A stretch of DNA of 64,000 nt from Treponema putidum (GTDB lineage: Bacteria; Spirochaetota; Spirochaetia; Treponematales; Treponemataceae), in NCBI RefSeq assembly GCF_000755145.1, contig NZ_CP009228.1, positions 679,827 through 743,826 on the forward strand, written 5' to 3'. Both the position numbers and the translations under genes were made by a program. Shown piece after piece: positions 8,153-17,485 of the stretch. The first letter of the stretch is position 1. Every line of letters begins with the position of its first letter. A model generated the notes under the pieces. The model saw nothing but the letters and a program-made list of their open reading frames with translations, was not told the DNA's origin and made no database searches.

Positions 8153-9160
8153 ATGAGTTTTGTAGATGAAATGAAAAGAAAGGCAAAAATGTATGCTAAC
8201 CGCCTTGTTTTGCCTGAAGGTACTGAAGAAAGGACTCTTAAAGCAGCCCGATCTATCGTAGATGAAAAATTGGTATCGGAGCTTTTTTTAATCGGTTCCG
8301 ATGAGGCTGTTTCTGCAGCGGCTTCTAAAGCAGGTGTAAAACTTGACGGAATTAAAATAATAGATCCGAAAAAATCGGAATGGCTCGATTCCTTTGCCGA
8401 AAGCTATTACGAAAAAAGAAAGGCTAAGGGAATGACCCTTGAACAAGCTAAGATAGAAATGAGTGCAGAGCTGGGTTTTGCAGCTATGATGCTGGTTCAA
8501 GATAAGGCGGATGCAATGGTTGCAGGAGCCTTAAACACAACAGCCGATGTACTACGTGCCGGTTTAAAAGTTATCGGAACTCTTCCGGGAATGAAAACCG
8601 CTTCTTCTTGCTTTTTGATGGATACAAAAAATCCCAAACTTGGGGCAAACGGAGTCTTTATATTTTCGGACTGTGCCGTAATTCCGACTCCCAGTTCGGA
8701 ACAGTTGGCCGACATTGCCTGCTCCGCAGCTATTAGCTGCCGAACCTTTGCCGGAGTTGAGCCTGTTGTTGCAATGCTCTCCTTTTCAACAAAGGGCTCC
8801 GGCGGAGACAAGGATGAAAATATTTTACGCGTCCGCGAAGCCGTAAAAATCTTACAGGAAAGAAAACCGGATTTTGTCTTTGACGGAGAAATCCAGTTGG
8901 ACTGTGCTATAGTTCCTTCAGTTATGCAAAAGAAAGCAGCCGACTCTCCGGTAAAAGGACAGGCCAATACCCTTATCTTCCCGGATCTTGGAGCCGGAAA
9001 CATCGGATATAAGCTGGTACAAAGGATTGCCGGAGCAGAAGCTCTCGGCCCCTTCCTTCAGGGTTTTGCAAAACCCATATCCGACCTTTCCAGAGGATGC
9101 TCGGTAGACGACATAATCACCACCTCGGCCGTAACATTGGTTCAAGCCGGAAGAAAATAA
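8153..9160 (+). CDS. pta: Phosphate acetyltransferase
   Basis: A 335-residue phosphotransacetylase of the short (class I, ~330-residue) type, cytoplasmic, interconverting acetyl-CoA + Pi with acetyl phosphate + CoA. With acetate kinase this makes ATP at the end of fermentation. It shows the N-terminal RLVLPEGTEERTLKAA motif, the ADAMVAGALNTTADVLRAG segment, and the C-terminal FPDLGAGNIGYKLVQR and RGCSVDDII motifs. The AAGGAG ribosome-binding site supports the start. A TPR gene follows after only 4 bases, so they are co-transcribed. No acetate kinase gene is in this window. Confidence 0.96.
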   Translation: MSFVDEMKRKAKMYANRLVLPEGTEERTLKAARSIVDEKLVSELFLIGSDEAVSAAASKAGVKLDGIKIIDPKKSEWLDSFAESYYEKRKAKGMTLEQAKIEMSAELGFAAMMLVQDKADAMVAGALNTTADVLRAGLKVIGTLPGMKTASSCFLMDTKNPKLGANGVFIFSDCAVIPTPSSEQLADIACSAAISCRTFAGVEPVVAMLSFSTKGSGGDKDENILRVREAVKILQERKPDFVFDGEIQLDCAIVPSVMQKKAADSPVKGQANTLIFPDLGAGNIGYKLVQRIAGAEALGPFLQGFAKPISDLSRGCSVDDIITTSAVTLVQAGRK

Positions 9161-9164
9161 ACTT

Positions 9165-11048
9165 ATGGCTAAGTCTGTAAATGCGCTTATAAATGAAGCC
9201 ATTGAAGCCGGAAAAAAACGCGACTATAAGACTTCAATTTTAATTTTAGAAAAACTTGCTGCAGAAGGCTTAGCCGAAGTATCTTCCCCCTTTTACGGCG
9301 AAAAACAGGGAAATCCCGAAATATATTTATACCTTTCAAGGGCTTGGGCTGCCGTAAACAATTACGGCAGAGCCATAGCCTACGGTAAGGCCTATATTAA
9401 AAGATGCTCATCGGATTCGGCATTCGATCATTCGAATTTACCTATGGGCTTCTTTTTTTTGGGCCGCTCCTATTTAGCTGCAGGGCAGTATGACAGAGCC
9501 GCTTACTGCCTTGAAAAGAGCTTAAAGCTCAATCCTCAGCCGGTTGAAACAAGGGCAATGCTCGGCTCTGCCTATCTAAAATGGAAAAAGCCCCGCCTTG
9601 CCAGAAAGACCTTTGAAGAAGCCCTAAAATTTGCCCCCTCAAATGCAAAACTTAATGCCGGATATTTAAATTCTCTTTTTGTTGAAGGAATTTATGAATT
9701 AAGAAACGGCAATGCAAACATGGCACGCCAAATGTTCAGCTTTGCAATAAAAAACGGCATTGACGGGGTTGCTCCGCGCCTCTATCTTGCACACGCTCTA
9801 AAAATGGAAGGTTATCTGCCCGAGTCTCTAGGCCAGTACGAGGCGGCTTGCGAATTCGAGCCCGATGATACCGCCCTAAAGTGGTACCCTGCAATGATCA
9901 AGATGCAGCTGGGCGATACAGCCTCTGCTGCAGAAGATTTTGCAAAACTGGGTATTGAGATTCCCGATGACGGAATTTCAGACCGTTTTTTTGCAATGGG
10001 CGTTATCAAAAAGCATATGGAGCGGGGTGATTACTCAAGGGCTGCCGTTGCTGCCCGAATTTTTATTAAGACATTTGGAAGCGATGCCGAAATACGCCTT
10101 CTTGCCGCCGAGGCTCAGCGTTCCATGGGCAACACTAATGCAGCCCTAGGTCATTATAAATGTGCAATAGAACATGAGCCTCAAAATCCTTACCCTTATT
10201 ACGGCACAATGCTTGCCCTCCAAGAAGCATACCGCTGGGAGGAACTTAGCTCTGCAATCCTGCGGGCAGAAGCAAGCGGAGTTTGCGATGCCGACGATAT
10301 TTATTATTATAAAATAATCACCGCCGCCCATATCGATAACCCTCCCGAAGAGGTATTACCTCATCTTCAAGCCCTTATTCAAAACGGAAGAGCCGATACA
10401 GCTATCTTTAATGCGATGGGCTGCTGTTATATAAAACTGAATATGCCCGATTTAGCTCTTAGCTGGTATGAAAAAACCTTAGGTTTGAATGAAAAAGATG
10501 AAGAAGCTAAAATAGGAATTATCGCCTCTTACGAAAATTTACAATTAAATAAAGAAGCCGATGAAGCCTACGGTTTATATTTACAAGAATGGGAAAAGAA
10601 TATTTACATAAGGCGGGATTATGTTTTGTTCCTTGAAAAATGCGGGCGTTGGGAAGATGCCGGCAACCAACTTGAAATTTTAATGAGTCAAAGCGGAAAA
10701 GTTAATTTTGATCCTGAACTGGCTTTGTTCCGCCGAAAAGCAGGACAATACCAAAAAGCCGCTATTCTTTACAGGAAAATGCTTAGGGCTAAGCCTGAAG
10801 AAAGGCTTTTATTACACAATCTTGTATTCTGCCTTGATAAAATCGGACAAAGCAAAACAGCCCTCGAATTACTTAAAACAGCAGAAAAAATGTTCGGAAC
10901 TAAGACGGACACCTTGCTTATAAAGGGAATCCTCCAAATGCGTTTAAAAAAGAAAGAAGAAGCTATCAAAACATTTCAATATATATTGGAAAAAGAACCG
11001 AAAAACCGGCATGCTGCCGAATTTTTGGAAAAAGCTTACGGGAAATGA
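9165..11048 (+). CDS. Large TPR-repeat protein, function unknown
   Basis: A 627-residue protein made of tandem tetratricopeptide repeats (for example YLSRAWAAVNNYGRAIAYG, LGRSYLAAGQYDRAAYCLE and MGCCYIKLNMPDLALSWYE) across nearly its whole length. It has no signal peptide or clear membrane segment, so it is probably a cytoplasmic scaffold; the partner is unknown. It starts 4 bases after pta. It contains an intact run of eight T at 9453-9460 read in frame, a useful control for the frameshifted T8 runs elsewhere in the window. Several spirochaete genomes carry TPR genes like this beside central metabolism genes (general knowledge). Confidence 0.8.
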   Translation: MAKSVNALINEAIEAGKKRDYKTSILILEKLAAEGLAEVSSPFYGEKQGNPEIYLYLSRAWAAVNNYGRAIAYGKAYIKRCSSDSAFDHSNLPMGFFFLGRSYLAAGQYDRAAYCLEKSLKLNPQPVETRAMLGSAYLKWKKPRLARKTFEEALKFAPSNAKLNAGYLNSLFVEGIYELRNGNANMARQMFSFAIKNGIDGVAPRLYLAHALKMEGYLPESLGQYEAACEFEPDDTALKWYPAMIKMQLGDTASAAEDFAKLGIEIPDDGISDRFFAMGVIKKHMERGDYSRAAVAARIFIKTFGSDAEIRLLAAEAQRSMGNTNAALGHYKCAIEHEPQNPYPYYGTMLALQEAYRWEELSSAILRAEASGVCDADDIYYYKIITAAHIDNPPEEVLPHLQALIQNGRADTAIFNAMGCCYIKLNMPDLALSWYEKTLGLNEKDEEAKIGIIASYENLQLNKEADEAYGLYLQEWEKNIYIRRDYVLFLEKCGRWEDAGNQLEILMSQSGKVNFDPELALFRRKAGQYQKAAILYRKMLRAKPEERLLLHNLVFCLDKIGQSKTALELLKTAEKMFGTKTDTLLIKGILQMRLKKKEEAIKTFQYILEKEPKNRHAAEFLEKAYGK

Positions 11049-11191
11049 TTAAGAGAAAGCAGCCTCAGATAGAGCAGGAAAGCATAACATATCGGGAAGC
11101 TTTTTTATCAATAAAGTGAATTTATCATACCCATATAGATGAAATCAGCAAAGTATTTTTATTTTCGTAATTATAAAATAGTTTCAAATTT

Positions 11192-11228
11192 CTTCTTGAT
11201 TTTTAAAGAATCAAGAAGTTTCAAGAAG
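11192..11228 (+). repeat. Perfect inverted repeat plus direct repeat upstream of dnaE
   Basis: CTTCTTGATT (11192-11201), loop of 7, AATCAAGAAG (11209-11218): a perfect 10-bp stem. A second copy of TCAAGAAG follows at 11221-11228 and could compete for the left arm. There is no T-run directly after the stem. The surrounding 277-bp gap (11049-11325) holds no gene. Confidence 0.6.
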
Positions 11229-11287
11229 TATTAAATCCTCCGATTTTTTTCCGATCGGCAGCTTGGGGGTTTTCCTTTATCCAAGTC

Positions 11288-11316
11288 TTGAAAAAAAGAG
11301 CCTTTTGTGGTAGGCT
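11288..11316 (+). promoter_or_regulatory. Possible promoter close to the dnaE start codon
   Basis: TTGAAA (11288-11293), 17 bp, TAGGCT (11311-11316), then only 9 bases to the ATG. No ribosome-binding site lies before the ATG. The -10 is weak, so this is a candidate only. Confidence 0.35.
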
Positions 11317-11325
11317 TGAAGCCTT

Positions 11326-14300
11326 ATGGCTGTCGATTTTGTTCATCTTCATGTTCATTCCGATTTTTCTCTTTTAGACGGAGCGGCTTCGGTTAAAAGC
11401 CTTGCAGCAAAGGCTGAAAAGCTGGGGCAGACTGCCCTTGCATTGACCGATCACGGTAATATGTTCGGGGCTATAAATTTTTATAATGCCTGTAAAGAAA
11501 AGAATATAAAGCCCATAATCGGCTGCGAGTTCTATGTGGCTCCCGAAAGCCGCTTTGAAAAAAAAGAAACTCCGGGAGGGAAAAAATACTATCACCTCAT
11601 CCTATTAGCAAAGAACGAAACAGGATACCGTAATTTAATGGTGCTTTGTTCTAAAGGATATACTGAAGGTATGTATTATAAACCGCGCATAGACGATGAG
11701 CTTTTGGCTCAGTATGCGGAAGGGCTTATATGCTTGTCGGCCTGTCTTGCAGGGGAGCTTCCTGTTCTCTTGTTAAACGGCGAAAAAGAAAAGGCCGAGG
11801 CTCATGTCAGAAAATACCGTGAAATTTTCGGTGCCGAAAATTATTTTATCGAACTTCAAGATCATGGAATAAAAGAAGAAAAAAAGGCTGCCAAACTTTT
11901 AATCGAAATAGCCCGCAAGATCGGCATTCCTTTGGTTTTAACCAACGATATTCATTATGTAGAACAAAAAGACTATATAGCGCAAGATATCTTAGTATGT
12001 ATCGGGATGAAAAAACTTAGAACCGATACCAATCGAATGCAATTTGAGGGAAGCGAATTTTATTTTAAGTCGGGAGAGGAAATGGCCAAACTCTTTCCGG
12101 AATATCCTGAAGCGGTTTTAAACACTGTCCGCATTGCGGAAATGTGCAATTTGGAAATTCCGCAGCCGGGCCCCATTCTTCCGATATATGAAATCCCTGA
12201 AGACTTTAGCTCAAAAGAAGATTATATCAGGCATTTGGCCGAGGAAGGTTTAAAAAAGCGTTATCCCGTCATTACCGATAAAATAAAGGAAAGGCTTAAT
12301 TACGAACTCGATATAGTTATAAAAATGGACTTTGTCGGTTATTTTTTAATTGTTTGGGATTTTATTAACTGGGCAAAAAATAACGGCATACCGGTAGGCC
12401 CGGGACGCGGTTCCGGAGCCGGTTCAATTCTTGCATACTCTTTGCGTATTACGGATATAGACCCCCTAAAGTATAACCTCCTTTTTGAACGCTTTTTAAA
12501 TCCCGAGCGGGTTTCGATGCCCGACTTCGACGTAGACTTTTGCTTCGAAAGACGGCAGGAGGTAATAGAATATGTACGTCAAAAATACGGGGACGAAAAT
12601 GTAGGTCAGATTATTACCTTTGGAACCTTAAAGCCAAAGGCTGTTGTAAAAGATGTGGGACGGGTTTTAAATATTCCGCTCGCCGATGTTAATGCTATCA
12701 CAAAACTCATACCTCCTAAACCTCTAACTGATGGAGTAAAGGAAGTTACCTTAAAATACGCTGTTGACGTAGTCCCCGAATTAAAAGAAATGGCCGAAGA
12801 CCCGCAATACAAAGAGCTTTTTGAAATAAGCATAGCTCTTGAAGGGCGAAACCGTAATTCGAGTCTTCATGCTGCGGGCATCGTTATAGGTAAGACTGCC
12901 TTAACCGACTATGTTCCGCTTTACAAGGATTCAAAAACCGGAAAGGTTGCTACTCAGTTTACAATGGATTTAATCGAAAAATGCGGCCTTGTAAAGATGG
13001 ACTTTTTAGGCTTAAAAACCTTAACCCTCATAAAGCATACTGAAGACCTTATTCATAAGAGAGGTGGAGAATGGGAAAAATTTTCGATAGGCGATATTGA
13101 CTATTCGGATGCTGAAACCTTTAAAATGCTTAGCGAAGGTAAAGCGGCTGCCGTATTCCAATTTGAAAGTCAGGGAATGCAAAATATTTTAAAGCGCGCA
13201 AAGCCTTCCAAAATGGAAGATTTGATTGCTTTAAATGCTTTATACCGTCCGGGTCCTATGGATTATATCAACCAGTTTATCGAGTCAAAATTCGATAATT
13301 CAAAAATCAAATATCCCGATCCCTGTCTTGAAGATATCCTAGCCGAAACTTATGGGGTTATCGTTTATCAAGAACAGGTTATGCAGGTTGCACAAAGAAT
13401 AGCAGGCTATTCCCTCGGTCAAGCCGACATACTCCGCCGTGCTATGGGAAAGAAAAAAATTGAGGTTATGAAAACCGAAAAAGAAAAGTTTATTAAGGGT
13501 GCACAAGAGAAGGGCTTCAGCAGGGAAGACGCCGACAGGATTTTTGAGATTCTTATCCCCTTTGCAGGCTATGGCTTTAATAAGAGCCACGCAGCCGCTT
13601 ACTCCGTTTTAGCCTTTCAAACAGCCTATTTAAAGGCTCATTTTCCGGCAGAATTTATGGCAGCTAACCTTACCAACGAAATTACCTCTACCGACAAGCT
13701 TCCTGAATATATTGTCGAAGCCGAAAAGATGGGGCTTAAAATTCTTCCCCCCGATGTAAATTTATCCGACCCATATTTTAGTGTTTCCTCCGACGGCAAT
13801 ATTATCTTCGGGCTTTTGGGAATAAAGGGAGTCGGAATGCAGGCTGCCCATGAACTTGCTGAAGAGCGCGAAAAAAACGGCAGATATAAGTCATTTATCG
13901 ATTTTTTGGAGCGGAACGATCTGCACACTCAAAATAAGCGTAACCTTGAAGTTATGATTAAAACCGGCTGCTTTGATAGTTTGGGACAGGAGCGTTCTAC
14001 CTTGATGGTAAATATGGATGGGGCCGTGGCTTACGCTTCTCAAAAAAAAGAAAATGAAAGTACCGGTCAGGGCAGTCTTTTTGAAGGTTCGGGCATAAAA
14101 GAATTTTCGGACTTTGTTTTTGAAAAAATCGAAGAGTTCCCCAAAAAAGAAAAACTCCGCCTCGAAAAAGAGCTCATGGGCTTTTATATTTCGGGGCACC
14201 CTCTGGATGAATACCGCAAGGTAATAAATAATTCTGCCACCTTGGATATTTCCCATCTTGCCCGCGCCACCTCAAAAAAGAAGTATGTTCTTGTAGGAAT

Positions 14301-14775
14301 GCTTACCGGAGTCAGGCAGCATCAAACAAAAAAAGGTGCGATGATGGGCTTCGGAACCTTTGAAGACCTAAACGGAACATTAGATTTGGTTTTCTTTCCC
14401 AAAACATGGGAAAAGTATAGACCTTCCCTTTTGCCCGAAACAGTATGCGGCTTTGTGGGTTCTATTGATAACAGTGATGGCGAGTCTCATTCCTTTTTGG
14501 TAGACGATGTTTTGGAAATAGATAAATTGCAGCAGAAGGCTTTAAGCGAGGTTCACATTGAGCTTGATGAAAATATAACTTCTGCAAAAGAGTTGACCGG
14601 TTTAAAGGATTTTTTATATGAGAGGTCAGGTAACTGCGATGTTTATATTCATGTAAAGGATGAGGATAAGGCTTATATAATTAAGGCTTCTCCTCAAATC
14701 CGTATACCATCAACTCCCGAATTTATAGAAGAATTAAATATGCAGTTCGGGGTTGAACAAATTTGGCTTGAATAA
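11326..14775 (+). CDS. dnaE: DNA polymerase III alpha subunit
   Basis: A 1149-residue replicative polymerase, the normal length for DnaE1. The N-terminal PHP domain starts at HLHVHSDFSLLDG (residues 6-18) and carries LTDHGNMFGA. The catalytic palm has the glycine-rich RGSGAGSI motif and PDFDVDF at residues 399-405, with two of the three metal-binding aspartates. A helix-hairpin-helix region follows, then an OB-fold near residues 985-1050 (YVLVGMLTGVRQHQTKKGAM). It synthesises the chromosome as part of the holoenzyme. There is no ribosome-binding site before the ATG, and a weak promoter ends 9 bases before it. A YggT gene follows. Confidence 0.97.
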   Translation: MAVDFVHLHVHSDFSLLDGAASVKSLAAKAEKLGQTALALTDHGNMFGAINFYNACKEKNIKPIIGCEFYVAPESRFEKKETPGGKKYYHLILLAKNETGYRNLMVLCSKGYTEGMYYKPRIDDELLAQYAEGLICLSACLAGELPVLLLNGEKEKAEAHVRKYREIFGAENYFIELQDHGIKEEKKAAKLLIEIARKIGIPLVLTNDIHYVEQKDYIAQDILVCIGMKKLRTDTNRMQFEGSEFYFKSGEEMAKLFPEYPEAVLNTVRIAEMCNLEIPQPGPILPIYEIPEDFSSKEDYIRHLAEEGLKKRYPVITDKIKERLNYELDIVIKMDFVGYFLIVWDFINWAKNNGIPVGPGRGSGAGSILAYSLRITDIDPLKYNLLFERFLNPERVSMPDFDVDFCFERRQEVIEYVRQKYGDENVGQIITFGTLKPKAVVKDVGRVLNIPLADVNAITKLIPPKPLTDGVKEVTLKYAVDVVPELKEMAEDPQYKELFEISIALEGRNRNSSLHAAGIVIGKTALTDYVPLYKDSKTGKVATQFTMDLIEKCGLVKMDFLGLKTLTLIKHTEDLIHKRGGEWEKFSIGDIDYSDAETFKMLSEGKAAAVFQFESQGMQNILKRAKPSKMEDLIALNALYRPGPMDYINQFIESKFDNSKIKYPDPCLEDILAETYGVIVYQEQVMQVAQRIAGYSLGQADILRRAMGKKKIEVMKTEKEKFIKGAQEKGFSREDADRIFEILIPFAGYGFNKSHAAAYSVLAFQTAYLKAHFPAEFMAANLTNEITSTDKLPEYIVEAEKMGLKILPPDVNLSDPYFSVSSDGNIIFGLLGIKGVGMQAAHELAEEREKNGRYKSFIDFLERNDLHTQNKRNLEVMIKTGCFDSLGQERSTLMVNMDGAVAYASQKKENESTGQGSLFEGSGIKEFSDFVFEKIEEFPKKEKLRLEKELMGFYISGHPLDEYRKVINNSATLDISHLARATSKKKYVLVGMLTGVRQHQTKKGAMMGFGTFEDLNGTLDLVFFPKTWEKYRPSLLPETVCGFVGSIDNSDGESHSFLVDDVLEIDKLQQKALSEVHIELDENITSAKELTGLKDFLYERSGNCDVYIHVKDEDKAYIIKASPQIRIPSTPEFIEELNMQFGVEQIWLE

Positions 14776-14813
14776 AAAAGAATTAAATTTAAAATATAGA
14801 TAGAGAGGTTTAT

Positions 14814-15395
14814 ATGATATCATCACTTTTTAGCACATTGGGTTTCGTAGTAAAGATTTATTCTTATCTTTGTATTATTTATATTTTTCTTTCGTGGTTT
14901 GGAGCACGTTCACGGGGCGGCTTTCTTTATGAAATTTGTGATCCTTACTTGAGCTGGTTTAGGAGATTCAGATTTACTCAAATCGGAATGGTAGATTTTT
15001 CGCCTATCTTAGCCATTGGGATTTTATCTCTTTTTTCCGGTGTGTTGTTCCAAATTGCAGATATGAGGTCATTTTCCGTTTTGGGAATTGTATTAAACCT
15101 TGTAAATATAGTTTGGTCGTTTTTTTCATTCTTACTCAATTTTTTTATTATAATATTGATAATTAGATTGGTTCTTGATTTTTCTGAAAACTACCGGCGG
15201 GGAAACTTTGCCGATATGCTCGACAGATTTTTATCGCCCGTTTTTGTGAGAGTTCATAAGTTATCAGGCGGAAAATTTATGAGCCTGAGAAAACAGATAA
15301 TCGTATGTCTGATAGTACTGATTCTTTTACGGTTCTTATTAGGGAGCTTTATAGGATCATTGAGCGTAATGTTTACATACTTTAGGTTCGTATAA
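14814..15395 (+). CDS. YggT family membrane protein
   Basis: A 193-residue, very hydrophobic protein with four predicted transmembrane segments in two pairs (about residues 5-25 and 65-90; 95-125 and 160-190), i.e. two YggT-type units. Each unit is followed by a conserved short motif: YEICDPYLSWFRRF and DMLDRFLSPVFVRVHKL. The Pro-containing 'D-x-x-L-x-P' ends are the family signature. YggT proteins are inner-membrane proteins of unclear function, linked to ion or osmotic stress and, in Firmicutes, to cell division (YlmG). GAGAGG precedes the ATG. It is convergent with the next gene, 5 bases away. Confidence 0.85.
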   Translation: MISSLFSTLGFVVKIYSYLCIIYIFLSWFGARSRGGFLYEICDPYLSWFRRFRFTQIGMVDFSPILAIGILSLFSGVLFQIADMRSFSVLGIVLNLVNIVWSFFSFLLNFFIIILIIRLVLDFSENYRRGNFADMLDRFLSPVFVRVHKLSGGKFMSLRKQIIVCLIVLILLRFLLGSFIGSLSVMFTYFRFV

Positions 15396-15400
15396 AAATC

Positions 15401-17110
15401 TTATTTTGCTTCGGCTTCAAGCTTTTCCGCTAAGGATAAGAGATTTATACTTGTATGTATTTGTTCTTTTGCGTTAGCAACTTCTTCGCGGAAATGCCCG
15501 TTTTTAGATCCGGCTATAATTGCCCAGTTTGTAATAGTTGCATATGTGCTTGTTTTTCCGCCGCCGAGGATTCCTGTTAAAATCAGCTCAATCGATTTTA
15601 AAGCATCAATACTCGAATTTATAAGCTGCTTTGCTTCTGCCTCGACCGTGTGCATCAAGCCTTCAATTTGATTTTTGTTTTTTAAAGTGGCTGTCTTTTC
15701 TGCACGTATTTTTGCAAAAGCTGTTCCTACGTCTCCTGTAGGAGATAAGCGGTTTTCAAACTTTTCAAATTCACCTTTACGGTGCTCAAGCACATTATAT
15801 GAAGTTGTATACTCGTTCAAATTTTCATGTTTATAAAAATTGCCTTCTACTAGGATTGTTTTTAGGGTATTCGAAAGTTTGTCATCATAAAAGGCATAAA
15901 AAAATGTTTTTAAAAATAGAAAAGGAAGTTCTTTTTTAAATTTACATTCTACCCATAAATTGCGCCATGGACAAAATTTCATAGATTCCAAATCGCCCAC
16001 CTTTAAAAGGTTAATCATCTGAATCTTAATATTAAACTTTTTTTGTTCATATGACCAAGTTGACCATTTTTGGTTAAACCGCTCATACCAAGCCTGTTTA
16101 AAGTAAATAAACCAATCTTCACCGCCTGTCAACTTATAAGGCATCCAATTTATGTCTTTTTTAATGTAGCGGGTAATGTCTAAGAGAGGAACTTGTTTTA
16201 AAAACAGCCTTATAGCTCCAAGGGCTTCAATAGCTTCCTTTACAAATTCGTCCGCCTCTTTTACCATTCTGCTGTCATCATCTATTATGGTCTCTTGTGC
16301 ATGCATTAAAAATAGAGCTTGAAGAAGATTATAAGGTATGTTTTTTTTAGAATAAAGTATTGACGAGAGGACTTCCATTTCGGGCTGTATCGTAAGGGCT
16401 TGGCATGTAGCATTTGAATCCGAAATTACATTAAACCTCAACAAAGTTTTATCCAATGCAAGAGAGCAGAAGGATTTCATCCATTCTATAGCTTGAGCGC
16501 ATAAGTACATTTCTGTTTTTTCTTCATCAGTTAAATTAGAAAAAACCGCATCAATTTTTCGTAAAAAACCTGTCCGGATATTTGATGAAACTTCTGAGCC
16601 TATCTTAATTGAAAAAGGGTTTGTTTCTTTCATGAGTTTTTCGTAGGTTGCGGGTGCAACAAAGGAACTTACAAGCATATAGAAAGAGCCCTTACCTGAG
16701 TCATAAGCCGAAAGAAGAGATGTAAAAAACAATTGGGTTTTTCGTAGATTTTTTAATTCCGTATAAAAAACACCGGTATAGACATTCTGATGTATATTTA
16801 TATAGGCGCCGGCCGATCTTTTAAGATTTTTTGCCATTCTTTTTAAAAGTTCTTCATTATATATTACTTTTAAAGGTATGGATCTTAAAAACGATCTTAT
16901 AGAGAGCCACAATCTTATCAAAAAGGGTTCGCTTGCTATGCCTATTCCCTGATGTTCTCTGATTTTTTCTGAAAGAGTTGCCTTTTCCTCGGGTTGGGCT
17001 TCGGCTGCAAAGTCTTCCATGCTGCGCTGAATAGTTTCCAGCAGAGTTTGCGTTTCTTCTTTTGATAATGATTTTACTAATTGATCAAATGTTGACAGAC
17101 TTCTTTCCAT
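15401..17110 (-). CDS. DUF5312-like Treponema protein, function unknown
   Basis: A 569-residue soluble, helix-rich protein with no signal peptide or catalytic motif that I recognise. The N-terminal ~80 residues are acidic and helical, a basic segment with LRSIPLKVIYNEELLKRMAK follows, and the C-terminal third is again helical. It resembles the DUF5312 family, which is restricted to treponemes; this call is from memory of the family pattern. Upstream on the minus strand, TAGACT, 17 bp, TAATAT ends 8 bases before the ATG, so the transcript would have almost no leader. It is convergent with the YggT gene. Confidence 0.65.
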   Translation of the reverse strand: MERSLSTFDQLVKSLSKEETQTLLETIQRSMEDFAAEAQPEEKATLSEKIREHQGIGIASEPFLIRLWLSIRSFLRSIPLKVIYNEELLKRMAKNLKRSAGAYINIHQNVYTGVFYTELKNLRKTQLFFTSLLSAYDSGKGSFYMLVSSFVAPATYEKLMKETNPFSIKIGSEVSSNIRTGFLRKIDAVFSNLTDEEKTEMYLCAQAIEWMKSFCSLALDKTLLRFNVISDSNATCQALTIQPEMEVLSSILYSKKNIPYNLLQALFLMHAQETIIDDDSRMVKEADEFVKEAIEALGAIRLFLKQVPLLDITRYIKKDINWMPYKLTGGEDWFIYFKQAWYERFNQKWSTWSYEQKKFNIKIQMINLLKVGDLESMKFCPWRNLWVECKFKKELPFLFLKTFFYAFYDDKLSNTLKTILVEGNFYKHENLNEYTTSYNVLEHRKGEFEKFENRLSPTGDVGTAFAKIRAEKTATLKNKNQIEGLMHTVEAEAKQLINSSIDALKSIELILTGILGGGKTSTYATITNWAIIAGSKNGHFREEVANAKEQIHTSINLLSLAEKLEAEAK

Positions 17111-17198
17111 ATCCTTATATATTACCGTAAATTATGAAAAAGTCTATAGGGTATAAAATAAACTTATAAGGTGTTTTTTATATCGGAATCTACAGAAC

Positions 17199-17270
17199 CG
17201 GTCCCTACGGGAATCGAACCCGTCTTTTAAGATTGAGAATCTCATGTCCTAACCGATAGACGAAGGGACC
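17199..17270 (-). tRNA. tRNA-Glu (anticodon CTC)
   Basis: Minus strand: acceptor arms GGTCCCT/AGGGACC, D-arm with GTCTATCGGTTAGGAC, anticodon stem TGAGA/TCTTA with loop TTCTCAA (anticodon CTC), T-arm CGGGTTCGATTCCCG. The 3' CCA is not encoded. It lies 14 bases downstream of tRNA-Gln and is probably on the same transcript. Confidence 0.93.
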
Positions 17271-17284
17271 AATGAATAAAAAAA

Positions 17285-17355
17285 TTCCCCAGGGAGGATT
17301 CGAACCCCCACAAGCAGAACCAGAATCTGCGGTGCTACCATTACACAACCGGGGA
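17285..17355 (-). tRNA. tRNA-Gln (anticodon CTG)
   Basis: Minus strand: acceptor TCCCCGG/CTGGGGA, anticodon stem GCAGA/TCTGC with loop TTCTGGT (anticodon CTG), T-arm with GGGTTCGAATCC. CCA is not encoded. A good promoter lies immediately upstream at 17369-17397. Confidence 0.93.
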
Positions 17356-17368
17356 ATAATGAAACAAG

Positions 17369-17397
17369 AATATATCATCAATCAAAAAAAAAGTCAA
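17369..17397 (-). promoter_or_regulatory. Promoter of the tRNA-Gln/tRNA-Glu unit
   Basis: Minus strand: TTGACT (17397-17392), 17 bp starting with a T-run, TATATT (17374-17369), 13 bases before the tRNA-Gln 5' end. The tRNA-Lys promoter at 21405-21433 has the same TTGACT plus T-run design. Confidence 0.7.
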
Positions 17398-17450
17398 TAA
17401 GCCCTGTTGAACCTTTTGCACCTTATCAAATTTTTTTTTAAGAAAAGAAC

Positions 17451-17479
17451 TTGCCTATTTGCCGGCATTGTTGTATAGT
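17451..17479 (+). promoter_or_regulatory. Promoter predicted to give a leaderless pepF mRNA
   Basis: TTGCCT (17451-17456), 17 bp, TATAGT (17474-17479), then exactly 6 bases (AATTAC) to the ATG at 17486, with no ribosome-binding site. The transcription start would fall on the A of the ATG. Confidence 0.7.
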
Positions 17480-17485
17480 AATTAC

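Noticed and set aside
15401-17110. Possible second DnaE-associated factor because of position next to dnaE and yggT
   Set aside because: No replication-protein motif is visible, and the gene is on the opposite strand; only a DUF5312-like label is supported.
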